From an uncultured Coriobacteriaceae bacterium (GTDB lineage Bacteria > Actinomycetota > Coriobacteriia > Coriobacteriales > Eggerthellaceae), in NCBI GenBank assembly GCA_946623915.1, contig CAMORQ010000003.1, positions 1 to 24,705 on the forward strand: 24,705 nt of DNA, written 5' to 3'. Below are positions 6,241 to 15,354 of the stretch, one piece after another. The position numbers and the translations under genes were made by a program. The number at the start of each line of letters is the position of its first letter. Position 1 is the stretch's first letter. The notes beneath the pieces were generated by a model, which was not told the origin of the DNA, ran no database searches, and saw nothing but the letters and a program-made list of their open reading frames with translations.

Positions 6241-9200
6241 ATGAAACGAACCCAGATAACAGAACTATTCGCCAACATCCGCGCAACGGCGGTGTCTTTT
6301 TTCAGCATCGTCATGTTCGTGGCTCTTGGCGTAGGCGTGTTCACGGGCATTATGTGGGCCGGCGACGCACTGTCTCGGGCCGCTGACGTCGAATTCAACA
6401 AGGACAACTTCCACCACTTCCAAATCCAGTTCCCCTACGGCCTTACCAACGATGACATAGTCAGGCTGCAATCGATCGATGGCGTGGAAGCGGTCGAGGG
6501 CGCATACGCAAGCATTCAGAAAACAACACTCGGCGAAAAGCGCGTTTCCCTAAGGGTCCAATCAATCCCCGCCCACATCGATGCGCTTCAGATTGTCGAA
6601 GGCGAAATGCCGAAGGGCAACACCGAAATCGCCATGCTTACGCAGATTGCCAAACAGTATGGAATCAGCGTCGGAGACACCGTTTCGTTTTCCCATGACG
6701 CCACATCGACGCCAACACTTGCCGCTAGCGCCGACGACGCGCCCGCGAACACGTCGGGCATGAAGTTTCTGACCAACGATACGTTCACCATAACAGCCCT
6801 GGTGCATAGCCCCGAATACATCACCGACACAAACGCCGCCGGCTGGGCGTGCTATGTCCCACTTGAAGCGTTCGATGAAGCAGCATTCCAAAATGCCTTC
6901 CCCGTCGTCAATATACGCACGAACATCCCCAATGACATATCAACCTACAGCCAAGACTACGACACTCGCTCCGACGCACTGCAAAACCGCATCGAGGCCA
7001 TCAGCATCGACAGAGCCAACAAACGAACGGAAGATTTGAGGACTGCCGCACAAGAAGCGGTAGACGAAGGCCAACACCAAGTAGACGAAGGCCAACACCA
7101 AGTAGACGAAGGCCAGGCGAAACTCAACGAAGGCCAGCATCAGATCGACGAAGGCGAGAAGCAGCTCGAAGAAGGGCAGCGCCAGCTAGCTGATGCACAA
7201 GACCAGATAGCGGCCGGCGAGCAGCAGCTCACGGAAGCTGAGGCGGAATTAAACAAACGCAAAGAAGAAGGCGAGGCGCAACTCGCGCAAGCTAAAGCAC
7301 TCCTTGATAGCGGCCAGGCCAAACTCGATGTCGCGTCTGCTCAGCTCCAGTTGGCCACCAGTCAACTGGAAATCGCACAAAACGTGCTTAGGCTCATCGA
7401 CTCGGCCAAGGAATCCGTGGCGCAGGCTACCGCAAGCGCAAGGGAATACCAAGACAAGATTCGCAGCATGTTGGATGCAGGAACGATAGACATCGGCGAA
7501 TACAACCGCCTCCTCGATGTCTACGGCGCCCAGCTCGTTGCAAGCGCGAAATTGGCGCTTACCATGGCAGGCATTGGAAACATAAACATTCCCGATGTTT
7601 CCAGCAATAACTTCGGCGAATTCCTCGATTGGGCGAACGACAGGTTTCCCGACGAAATCGAGGCGGGCACGATCGCTTACAACGGCGCGACTATGACCAT
7701 CGCCGAACTGCGCGAACGTGTTACCGAAGGACAGCAGCAAGTAGAACAAGGAAGAGCCGATGTGGCCGCAGGCGAAGAAGAACTTGCTGCCAGGCAAGCA
7801 GAATATGATGCTGCAGTCGCACAGGCCCAAGAACAGCTTGACACTGCGCGTACCGAACTGGACGAAAAGCGCGGACAGCTCGACGATGCCAAAGCCCAAG
7901 TTGAATCCGGCCAAAAGGAGCTCGAGGAAAACAAAGAAATGCTCGGCGGAGCGAAAGACGAGCTTGAAGAAAAAAGCAAGGAACTCGAAGCGGGCAAGGA
8001 ACAGCTCGCCGATGCGAAAGAGCGCCTCGAAGCGGGCAAAGAACAACTCGCAGGCATGAAAGACTACACATGGACGATTCTGCCGCGCGCCTACAATGGC
8101 GGCGCGGCCGAAGCGTCGACCTTGGCGGGAATCACCCGCAAGCTCAGCTTGTCCATGGCCATGCTCTTCGTGATCGTCGGCCTTCTAGTCAGCTATTCGG
8201 CGGTGAGCCGCATCGTCCATGAACAGGTGACCCAGATCGGCACGAAGAAAGCACTTGGGTTGCGCGGTGGCGAAATCACAACCAGCTTCATGGCGTATTC
8301 GGGCTTCGCGGTGGTTCTTGGCGCGATTATCGGCCTGATTGCGGGCATGCTACTTGTCGAAAGCATCGTCGCCTATTCCCTGGGGCAACGCTTCATCTTC
8401 GGCACGCCCCCCCTCTATTTCTCGCCGCTCCTTGCTGCGGTCATATCTGCAGTCGAGCTTGTTTTGATCCTGGCGACTACATGGTTTGCCTGTCACACCA
8501 TTTTGCAACGGCAGGCGGTTGACCTACTTCGCGGCGAAGAGCCGCCTTCGGGCAAGCAGCGCTTCTTCGAAAAGTGGGCAGTCTGGAAGAAACTGCCGCT
8601 TTACACCCAGACTATCGTGAACAACTGCCTCAACGACAAGCGCCGTGTGTTCAGCACGATTGTGGGCGTCGCAGGCTGCACGGCGCTCATCGTGACCGCA
8701 ATCACCCTAAACGACGACATATTGAACAGCTACGATAAGCACTACGACGAAGTGTATGCGTTCGACACCATCGTTTATCTGGATGATGAAAGCAGCGCAG
8801 AGGACGCCGATCGGATTACGGGCGTCTTAGACGACAATGGGATGCCTTCAGCGCAAGTCGCCCTGCAGCGATGTGCCATCACACTGCCGGACGGGGACCG
8901 AAACTCCATCAAAATCGTTGCCCCCCTCGATACCGCGACGTTTGCCGAACGGTACCACATCACCCCCCTCTCTGACGGCCAGGTGAACTTAAACGGCAGC
9001 GAACTGTGGGTATCGCAGGCCTACACCATTCACGAAGGCGCCAAACCAGGAGATACGGTGTCTATCGATTTGGGTGATGGCGTGCTGCACGAACTGCCTA
9101 TTACTGGATTCAACGAGTTCTGGATCATGCACAACGAAGCCGTCGTTTCGCCCAAACTCTACGAGTCCGAATTCGGCACCGCCCCAAAAGCCAATGCGCT

Positions 9201-9723
9201 CTACGTCGATTCAAACGGACACTCAGCAAGCGAAATAGCAGGATTGCTGAAAGAAGTAAGCGGGGTGTTCTCGGTCGAAGATGACGCAGAAGCCAACAGC
9301 ACGGCCTTCAGAGCATTCTCGAACATCTCCAACACTGTCGTCGCCGTCTACATAGTCCTCTCCGTGGTCATGGCCATCGTGGTACTCCTGAACCTGAATA
9401 CCATGTTCATCGACGAGAAAAAGCGCGAATTGATCGTGCTGATGATCAACGGGTTCTCTGTCAAAGACGCCAAACGCTACATCTACAACGACACCATCGT
9501 ACTAACCATCATCGGCGTAATACTCGGGGCCATCCTCGGCACGATCATGGGCATATTCACCGTTGCGTCAATTGAGCTGAGCAGTGCCGTTGTGATGAAG
9601 GAAGTGGTATGGCGCGCCGTGGCGATAGGCGTTGTTGGAAGTGCGCTGCTGTCCTTCATCATGAGTGCCGTGGCGCTGCGTCGCGTGTCGCGCTTCAATC
9701 TGACTGACATCAACCGATTCTAA
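6241..9723 (+). CDS. Giant FtsX/MacB-type ABC permease with coiled-coil ectodomain
   Basis: This is a 1160-aa protein. A first membrane segment lies near residues 18-40, followed by a MacB-like extracellular domain to about 260. A long coiled coil runs from about 260 to 605, with heptad-like EGQ and LxxGxxQL repeats and a globular break near 385-485. FtsX domain 1 has TMs near 634-659, 687-710 and 728-754. A second extracellular domain spans about 790-1025, and FtsX domain 2 has TMs near 1029-1060, 1085-1113 and 1123-1150. No ATPase domain is present; the divergent GAF-ATPase is the natural partner. FtsX/MacB permeases drive mechanical work or export of peptides and lipids outside the membrane rather than classical channel transport. 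The ATG has only a weak site (AAGGCGGG). Substrate is unknown. Confidence 0.93.
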   Translation: MKRTQITELFANIRATAVSFFSIVMFVALGVGVFTGIMWAGDALSRAADVEFNKDNFHHFQIQFPYGLTNDDIVRLQSIDGVEAVEGAYASIQKTTLGEKRVSLRVQSIPAHIDALQIVEGEMPKGNTEIAMLTQIAKQYGISVGDTVSFSHDATSTPTLAASADDAPANTSGMKFLTNDTFTITALVHSPEYITDTNAAGWACYVPLEAFDEAAFQNAFPVVNIRTNIPNDISTYSQDYDTRSDALQNRIEAISIDRANKRTEDLRTAAQEAVDEGQHQVDEGQHQVDEGQAKLNEGQHQIDEGEKQLEEGQRQLADAQDQIAAGEQQLTEAEAELNKRKEEGEAQLAQAKALLDSGQAKLDVASAQLQLATSQLEIAQNVLRLIDSAKESVAQATASAREYQDKIRSMLDAGTIDIGEYNRLLDVYGAQLVASAKLALTMAGIGNINIPDVSSNNFGEFLDWANDRFPDEIEAGTIAYNGATMTIAELRERVTEGQQQVEQGRADVAAGEEELAARQAEYDAAVAQAQEQLDTARTELDEKRGQLDDAKAQVESGQKELEENKEMLGGAKDELEEKSKELEAGKEQLADAKERLEAGKEQLAGMKDYTWTILPRAYNGGAAEASTLAGITRKLSLSMAMLFVIVGLLVSYSAVSRIVHEQVTQIGTKKALGLRGGEITTSFMAYSGFAVVLGAIIGLIAGMLLVESIVAYSLGQRFIFGTPPLYFSPLLAAVISAVELVLILATTWFACHTILQRQAVDLLRGEEPPSGKQRFFEKWAVWKKLPLYTQTIVNNCLNDKRRVFSTIVGVAGCTALIVTAITLNDDILNSYDKHYDEVYAFDTIVYLDDESSAEDADRITGVLDDNGMPSAQVALQRCAITLPDGDRNSIKIVAPLDTATFAERYHITPLSDGQVNLNGSELWVSQAYTIHEGAKPGDTVSIDLGDGVLHELPITGFNEFWIMHNEAVVSPKLYESEFGTAPKANALYVDSNGHSASEIAGLLKEVSGVFSVEDDAEANSTAFRAFSNISNTVVAVYIVLSVVMAIVVLLNLNTMFIDEKKRELIVLMINGFSVKDAKRYIYNDTIVLTIIGVILGAILGTIMGIFTVASIELSSAVVMKEVVWRAVAIGVVGSALLSFIMSAVALRRVSRFNLTDINRF
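7060..7122 (+). repeat. 21-nt in-frame tandem repeat in the permease coiled coil
   Basis: Two identical 21-nt units (7060-7080 and 7081-7101) encode VDEGQHQ. A third copy (7102-7122) matches at its first part and diverges into VDEGQAK. Perfect identity of adjacent units points to recent slippage or duplication. The unit equals one heptad, so copy changes would lengthen the coiled coil without disturbing its register. Confidence 0.85.
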
Positions 9724-9819
9724 ACCGCTTGTGCGCATTCTGACGGGCTTGGGGCATTTCCTCCCTATGTCGCCTGCGCGGCCCCCCACTGGTTCCTGGT
9801 GAAAGCGAATCGAGAAGAC

Positions 9820-9851
9820 CTCGCATGACTCTAGACTCGCATGACCCTAGA
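9820..9851. repeat. 16-nt tandem repeat between convergent genes
   Basis: CTCGCATGACTCTAGA (9820-9835) is directly followed by CTCGCATGACCCTAGA (9836-9851), a 15/16 match. It sits in the 185-nt gap between the convergent 3' ends of the permease and exporter genes. No T-tract terminator is visible here. The role is unknown. Confidence 0.7.
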
Positions 9852-9908
9852 TGGCGCCCGAATCACATTGCGGTTTCTTGCGAAGGAAGAAGCACAGCGC
9901 CGCAAGAC

Positions 9909-12092
9909 TTAAGCGTCGAGGCGCTGGCGCTCTACGAGCTCTGCGAACAATCCGCCGCGCTCAATAAGTTCGTCGTACGTACCTTCTTCGGCGATGCGGC
10001 CGTTGTCCACCACAAGGATGCGGTCGCAATGGCGCACGGTCGACAAGCGGTGCGCCACAACGATGCGCGTGCATTTCAGCTGATCGAGCGAATCGGTAAC
10101 GATCTTCTGCGTCTTGTTATCAAGTGCGCTCGTGGCCTCGTCGAGCATAAGGATTCGGGGCTTGCTGCACACCGCACGCGCGATCATAAGACGTTGCCGC
10201 TGGCCGCCCGACACGCCGCCAGACCCTTCGGTTACCAGGGTCTGCATCCCCATGGGCATTTTGCGGATGTCGTCCGCGATTCCGGCGATTTCGGCCGCCG
10301 CCCACGCGTCGTCAAGCGTTGCTGTCGGTGTTGAAATGGTTATGTTGGATGCAATGTCACCCATGAACAGCTTGCCATCCTGGGTAACGACCCCGATGTT
10401 TTGCCGCAACGACCGTAAATCGATTTTCGACACGTCATGCGGGCCGAAGAAGATGCTTCCGCGCTCGGGCTTTTCGAAACCCAGCAAAAGACGCATGATG
10501 GTCGACTTTCCGCAACCGCTCTTCCCCACGAGCGCCACGTATTCGCCCGGCCGCACCGTAAACGACAGATCGTCGAGGACATAGGGGGTTTCGCTACTGT
10601 ACCTGAACGATACCTTCGACACGTCAATCGAACCGCTGACTACGGACACGCTAGGTTTGCCTTCGGTCGTTTCGGGAACCTCTTCGAAGATGGGGGCCAC
10701 CATTTCGACCATCGGGGTAATGCGTGCAATCTGCCCCGCCATGCCGGCAAGCGCCATGATTGCGCCCGTCACCTGACCAAACGCCACATTGAAAGACATG
10801 AAGTTAGCCAGTGGCACATGTGCGGACCCCGCAAAATAGTAAATGGCAACGTTGCCCAATAGCCCGATAAGCGTAACGATGGCCGGCAAAGCCTGCACCA
10901 CCGGCGGCACATTGTAGGAAGCGCGGGCGTAGTCGGAATAGCCACGCGCCCATTTCGCAAATGCACGGTCTTCAGCACCGGCGATTTTGATCTTCTGTAT
11001 ACCGTTGAGCAGGGCGGTAACCACGCCCGAAACCTGGGCATTCGCATTCATGGCGATGCGGTCGAATCGCATGGTCAAAAGCGTCGCAGCTACCGTTGCA
11101 ATCGCCTGAGCAATAACCACGAGCAGTGCAGGGACTGCCAACACCGGCGTATACACGGCAATCTGAAACACATACACAAGCGAAAGCACTGTCGTAAGAC
11201 CGCTCCCCAAGACCAACGAGGTCAGCTGTTGGGTGAGCATCGTCACCTGCGAGATGCGCACCGCAAGGTTGCCGGATGCATACCGCCGGAAGAACGATGT
11301 CGGCAGCGAAAGCACGCGCGCAAACGTCGCCGCTTCGGCAGCGACTTCGATCTTAAGGGCGACGCGCGCCATGATCAAATTGCGGAATATGCCGATCAGC
11401 GCCGTTGAAAACGCCACGCCGACAAGTAATGCAGCAACCGGCGCGATAAGCGAAGCCTGCCCCGACGGGACCACCAAGCCGAACGCGATGTTGTTCGCCC
11501 ATGCTGGGAGAAGACCGACAAGCGTAGCGGCAAGCGCCGCAAAAAGCACGAGCGCGTAGTCGGCCCGGTCGAACACGCCCAATATAAACCACATCAAGTC
11601 GCGGACCCCGAGCTCTTTCGCGGGGAAGGGGCGGTAGAACAACGTTGCTTCTGGTTGAATCGTAGCAGCAGTTTGCGCCGTTATCCGCTTTTTCACACCC
11701 GTTACAGGCTCGTAGTAGTAATACCCGTGCAGACCACGCGGCAACAGCGCGACCGTTTCGCCTGTTTCGAAGCGCCCTACCATGGCCCCAATCGCTCTGT
11801 TGTACCAGTCGCCCTCCAAACGCACGCTGCGATACATAGTGCCCGAAGGGCGACACAGGTAGTCCAAGCGCGCCTCGACGCTATCGATGCCCTCGGGCAC
11901 ATCCCCCGCTTGCGCGCCGCAGTACTTCAGCGCTGCTTTGACGGCGCCATCGACCTGCTCCGATTCGTCAATCGCAAACGACGGGGCGCGAGAAGGCGCG
12001 ACGACGCTTGCCGCCAGTTCGGAGTACGCCCGTTCAAGCATTTCCGCATCCAGCTTGGCCCGGGTTTCTATTTGCGGTTCAAGCCAGCGCAT
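9909..12092 (-). CDS. NHLP-type peptide exporter ABC protein without peptidase
   Basis: This encodes 727 aa. The ATG at 12092 is chosen because it overlaps the upstream stop by one base (TGATG) and has a GAGGAG site; an upstream in-frame ATG would overlap the previous gene by about 100 nt. Residues 1 to about 165 form an N-terminal domain without a C39 signature, as in the ATP-binding partner of NHLM bacteriocin systems (TIGR03797-like). An exporter membrane domain follows (about 180-460). The ABC domain has Walker A GKSGCGKST, signature VSGGQRQR, Walker B ILMLDEATSALD and H-loop VAHRLST. It probably works with the next-door peptidase-ABC protein in exporting a processed peptide. It is last in the sigma-secretion-ABC operon. 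Confidence 0.9.
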   Translation of the reverse strand: MRWLEPQIETRAKLDAEMLERAYSELAASVVAPSRAPSFAIDESEQVDGAVKAALKYCGAQAGDVPEGIDSVEARLDYLCRPSGTMYRSVRLEGDWYNRAIGAMVGRFETGETVALLPRGLHGYYYYEPVTGVKKRITAQTAATIQPEATLFYRPFPAKELGVRDLMWFILGVFDRADYALVLFAALAATLVGLLPAWANNIAFGLVVPSGQASLIAPVAALLVGVAFSTALIGIFRNLIMARVALKIEVAAEAATFARVLSLPTSFFRRYASGNLAVRISQVTMLTQQLTSLVLGSGLTTVLSLVYVFQIAVYTPVLAVPALLVVIAQAIATVAATLLTMRFDRIAMNANAQVSGVVTALLNGIQKIKIAGAEDRAFAKWARGYSDYARASYNVPPVVQALPAIVTLIGLLGNVAIYYFAGSAHVPLANFMSFNVAFGQVTGAIMALAGMAGQIARITPMVEMVAPIFEEVPETTEGKPSVSVVSGSIDVSKVSFRYSSETPYVLDDLSFTVRPGEYVALVGKSGCGKSTIMRLLLGFEKPERGSIFFGPHDVSKIDLRSLRQNIGVVTQDGKLFMGDIASNITISTPTATLDDAWAAAEIAGIADDIRKMPMGMQTLVTEGSGGVSGGQRQRLMIARAVCSKPRILMLDEATSALDNKTQKIVTDSLDQLKCTRIVVAHRLSTVRHCDRILVVDNGRIAEEGTYDELIERGGLFAELVERQRLDA

Positions 12093-14284
12093 CAGTCGCT
12101 CCTCACCAGTTCGGCATAGGCGCCGTTTTTCGCAAGCAGTTCGTCGTGGTTGCCCCGTTCGACCACCTTGCCGTCTTCGAGCACGATGATTTCGTCGCAA
12201 TCGCGGATGGTGGAAAGGCGGTGCGCCACGACGATGCAGGTTATGTCTCGGTCGCGGATGCGCCCGATTACTTCTTCTTCGGTCTGCGCATCGAGCGCAC
12301 TCGTGGCCTCGTCGAGGATGATGATGGTGGGGTCCTGTGCAAGCACGCGGGCTATTTCAAGGCGCTGCAGTTGCCCACCGCTAAAATTACGCCCGCCCGG
12401 CATGACCATCGAATTGTAGCCGCCTTCGCGCTCGGCGATTATGTCGTGGATGCCTGCATCGCGGCATGCAATGATAACTTCGTAGTCTGCAATCGAATCG
12501 TCCCAAAGGCGAACGTTGTCGAACACAGTGTCTTCGAACGAGACGATGTCCTGGTCGACCACGGCAAGGGATCCGCGCAAAACCGATCGCGGCACGTCGC
12601 CGATGGGAACGCCATCGAACTTCACTTCGCCTTCCCAGGGCTTATACAGTCCGCTGACCAGCTTTGCGATGGTCGATTTTCCGCACCCCGAACTGCCCAC
12701 GAGCGCAACCCACTGACCTGGCTCAAGGTGCAAATCGAAGTTTTCGATTAAAGGCGGCTCAAGGGGCGAATACCCAAAGGTCACCGACTCGAGATCGACT
12801 CGACCGCGCAGCTTTTCGCTGCCGAAAGCGGAAACCGCCTTGCTTGCCTGCCGCTGATCTTCGTCTTCAGGGACATCGCATTCGTAGCGCAAAACGTCTT
12901 CGACGCGCTCCATGTTCGTCCGCATCTCCTGCAGCGACTGACCAAGGCCGATGATTTGGGTAACCGGTGTCATGAACGACGACAGGAAGCCCTGGAATGC
13001 GAGCAACGCGCCAGCGGTGAAATGTCCTTCGACGATAAGCCAAATGCCCAGCACAAGAACGAGGATGTTAGTTAAGCTGACGAGCAGTGTTGGAACGGTG
13101 CCGAGGTATTCGTTGACCCTGGTCATGCGCACTTGCCCCTCGGCCATATTGGCCTGATACCCCGCCCAGCGCCGGAAGAAACCGTTTTCGGCGCCGGCGG
13201 CCTTGATGGTTTCGATCATGTCGATTCCGGCCACCGTAGTGGAATACAGCTTGCCGGAATCCATGGCCATGGATCGGGAAATGTTCACACGTTTTCTCGA
13301 AATGAAGCGCGCGGTGAATGCGTTCAGAATGACCGTCAACACGCCGATCAGCGTGAGCAGAGGACTGTAGCTGAGCATGAACACCAGGTAAAACACCAAC
13401 ATGACCACGTTGATGATGACGGGAGCCAGCTGGCCGACCAAGGCAAACGCAATGGTTTCGTTCGACGACTGCCGCTGCTGAAGGTCGCCCACCATGCGTT
13501 GAGCGTAAAACCCAACTGGCAAATGAAGCAAATGGCGCATAAAGCGCGAGGACGACACGACGGCTATCTTGCCCTGGATATGCATGAGGTACACGGCGTT
13601 GAGGATGGACACGACGCCCACTATAAGGGCAAGCGCGAGCATGATGGCTGTTAAGGGCAGCAGCCATTCGGGATTTGTGCCCGAAAGCACCCGGTCCAAA
13701 AACACCCTTCCCATGGATGTGTTGAAAATGCCGACGAGCGACGTGACGGCGGCAGTGACCATCACAAAAGCGATGGGAGCCCCCAAACCCTTCAACCGCT
13801 TGCGCACGAATTCCAAGGTGCTCGGGGCGCTGCCCCCTTCTTCAAACGCATCCGTCTTTTCAAACACGAGAGCGACACCGGTGAACGCATCCTCGAACTC
13901 GCTCATCTCTACTTTAATTTGGCCACGCGCTGGGTCGTTGATATAGGCATACTTGCCTTTGAACCCATCGAACACAACGAAATGGTTAAAGTTCCAGAAG
14001 AGGATGCAGGGCACTGGGTTCCTCTTCTTCAGAGCTGCAACGGAAAACGTCATCCCCTTGGCAGTAAGCCCGTAGTTTCGAGCCGCGCGCAAGATGTTGG
14101 TCGCCTTCGAACCGTCGCGGGAAACACCGCAGTCCGCACGCACTTGCTCGAGCGGCACCCACCGACCGTAATACGCCAGAATCATCGCCAGACAGGCAGC
14201 GCCGCACTCGAGCGCTTCCATCTGCATAACCTGGGGTACTTTTACCACATCTCGCGACACGCCAATATCCTTGCCCTGCCGCAC
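12092..14284 (-). CDS. C39 peptidase-ABC exporter, NHLP/NHLM type
   Basis: This is a 730-aa bacteriocin-type exporter. An N-terminal C39 cysteine peptidase (about 15-135) has oxyanion Gln21, catalytic Cys27 in QMEALECGAACL, His101 in NFNHFVVFDG and Asp117 in NDPARG, so the triad looks intact. A six-TM exporter domain follows (about 165-450). The ABC domain has Walker A GSSGCGKST, signature FSGGQLQR, Walker B IIILDEATSALD and H-loop VAHRLST. The family removes leader peptides after a double-Gly type site during export. The architecture fits TIGR03796. The GTG start overlaps the upstream TAG by one base, implying translational coupling. The substrate is not encoded beside it; the peptide at 1094-1297 is a candidate. 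Confidence 0.94.
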   Translation of the reverse strand: MRQGKDIGVSRDVVKVPQVMQMEALECGAACLAMILAYYGRWVPLEQVRADCGVSRDGSKATNILRAARNYGLTAKGMTFSVAALKKRNPVPCILFWNFNHFVVFDGFKGKYAYINDPARGQIKVEMSEFEDAFTGVALVFEKTDAFEEGGSAPSTLEFVRKRLKGLGAPIAFVMVTAAVTSLVGIFNTSMGRVFLDRVLSGTNPEWLLPLTAIMLALALIVGVVSILNAVYLMHIQGKIAVVSSSRFMRHLLHLPVGFYAQRMVGDLQQRQSSNETIAFALVGQLAPVIINVVMLVFYLVFMLSYSPLLTLIGVLTVILNAFTARFISRKRVNISRSMAMDSGKLYSTTVAGIDMIETIKAAGAENGFFRRWAGYQANMAEGQVRMTRVNEYLGTVPTLLVSLTNILVLVLGIWLIVEGHFTAGALLAFQGFLSSFMTPVTQIIGLGQSLQEMRTNMERVEDVLRYECDVPEDEDQRQASKAVSAFGSEKLRGRVDLESVTFGYSPLEPPLIENFDLHLEPGQWVALVGSSGCGKSTIAKLVSGLYKPWEGEVKFDGVPIGDVPRSVLRGSLAVVDQDIVSFEDTVFDNVRLWDDSIADYEVIIACRDAGIHDIIAEREGGYNSMVMPGGRNFSGGQLQRLEIARVLAQDPTIIILDEATSALDAQTEEEVIGRIRDRDITCIVVAHRLSTIRDCDEIIVLEDGKVVERGNHDELLAKNGAYAELVRSD

Positions 14285-14787
14285 TATCCGAATATCAGCG
14301 ATATGGGAGCAACATGCTCTACCGTGATGCTCATAGGAACAGGTACGCCTTGGCCGAACTCGTATTTTCCGTCACCGGTGCAATGGACAAGGTATCCCCA
14401 ATCGGAATCGAGCAACGTGCTCACCAGGTAGTCGCTTCCCAGAACCTCTTTGGCTTCGTCGCGAGAAAGCGGCGTTTCGGACACTTCGACCACTTTCAGC
14501 TTTTCGCCTAGCATGGTGGCCGAATCGCCAGCGTGCACCTTGAGAACGTTTTCACCATCCAAAAAGGCCACGGCGTCGCTGCCGATAATGGTTCCCTGGC
14601 ACGTGACGGTTGTGGCAACGGTGCCAAACACGCCCCACGCAAGCAATCCCAGCAGAAGGGCCACGCAAGCCGCCAGGATAATCCATATGCCCGGGTTGGT
14701 CACCCGGATGTATTTTTCCAGGTCGTCGGGCGTACGTAGCCTCTCGCGAGCCTTTGCATTAAAAATCTGCCGCTCTTCGCTTGCCAT
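14284..14787 (-). CDS. Short HlyD-like NHLP secretion protein
   Basis: This is a 167-aa protein. The N-terminal region IFNAKARERLRTPDDLEKYIRVTNPG is followed by a TM helix (about 32-55). That order matches the start of NHLM-system secretion proteins (TIGR03794-like). The rest is a small beta-rich extracellular part (about 58-167). The long coiled-coil hairpin of classical HlyD adaptors is missing, so the protein is much shorter than relatives known to me. A monoderm cell would not need a periplasm-spanning adaptor, which may explain the reduction. The gene abuts the sigma factor stop with no gap and overlaps the exporter start by one base. The likely role is to support the exporter at the membrane exterior. 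Confidence 0.82.
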   Translation of the reverse strand: MASEERQIFNAKARERLRTPDDLEKYIRVTNPGIWIILAACVALLLGLLAWGVFGTVATTVTCQGTIIGSDAVAFLDGENVLKVHAGDSATMLGEKLKVVEVSETPLSRDEAKEVLGSDYLVSTLLDSDWGYLVHCTGDGKYEFGQGVPVPMSITVEHVAPISLIFG

Positions 14788-15354
14788 TTATGCACCTCGA
14801 TGTTCTGCGGCAGTCCGCATTTTCGCCAATGCACGCTGCAGCTTGGTGGCCACCGTAGACGGGTTCATACCCAGTTCGTCGGCAATGTCTTTATTCCGCT
14901 TGTCTTCGAAGTACTTCATGAAGACAATTTCGCGTTCTTCGAGTTCAAGCGTAGCCAGCAGCTTGCGGGCAAGCTCGGCGTTGTCGTCGAGCCGCGGGTA
15001 CTCGTCTTCTGCCGAAAACGCGTCTTCGCTTACCACATCGATGGGGGCGGATGGATGTTGGCTACGGAAATAGTCGTTGATGCAGTTGCGAGCTATAGCG
15101 CACACCCAGGTCGAAAACTTCGCACGCGACGAATCGTAGCGAGAAAATGCACGCGCAGCTTTCAGGAACGCCTCTGACACGATATCTTCTGCCAGCATGC
15201 GATCGAGCAAGCGATAGTAGACGTAGTTGTACACGTGTGAGTAGTTGTCGTGATACAGGTTTGCAAACGCAGTCTCTTTAGCACAATCGCCGTTGCCAAA
15301 TACGGGGGTAAGCAGCCTTTCGGCGTGTCCACCGTTCGCGGTACCCAACCCCAC
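14788..15354 (-). CDS. ECF-type sigma-70 family RNA polymerase sigma factor
   Basis: This encodes 188 aa. Region 2 (about 30-100) includes FANLYHDNYSHVYNYVYYRL and the promoter-melting/-10 segment AEDIVSEAFLKAARAFSRYD...FSTWVCAIARNCINDYFR. Region 4 (about 130-185) includes LEEREIVFMKYFEDKRNKDIADELGMNPSTVATKLQRAL. The GTG start has an AAGGAG site six bases upstream. It heads the exporter operon, so it probably drives this operon and possibly distant substrate genes. No anti-sigma gene is adjacent; control may be by expression level or a remote factor. A possible minus-strand -35-like TTGACG lies at 15471-15476, but no convincing -10 pairs with it. Confidence 0.93.
   Translation of the reverse strand: MGLGTANGGHAERLLTPVFGNGDCAKETAFANLYHDNYSHVYNYVYYRLLDRMLAEDIVSEAFLKAARAFSRYDSSRAKFSTWVCAIARNCINDYFRSQHPSAPIDVVSEDAFSAEDEYPRLDDNAELARKLLATLELEEREIVFMKYFEDKRNKDIADELGMNPSTVATKLQRALAKMRTAAEHRGA

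Noticed and set aside
7249..8046. 265-aa minus-strand open frame
   Set aside because: Mirror of the coiled-coil repeats of the permease; Phe/Leu-rich translation is the expected antisense of Glu/Lys/Gln codons.
12092..12200. Upstream start giving a 763-aa version of the second exporter ABC protein
   Set aside because: It would overlap the previous gene by 109 nt with an Arg-rich extension, whereas the ATG at 12092 has a Shine-Dalgarno site and a TGATG junction.
1633..14295. Identical 12-nt ends (ATATTCGGATAG) of the 348-aa membrane protein gene and the secretion protein gene
   Set aside because: Both genes simply end in Ile-Phe-Gly-stop; flanking bases differ, so a shared insertion or attachment site is not supported.
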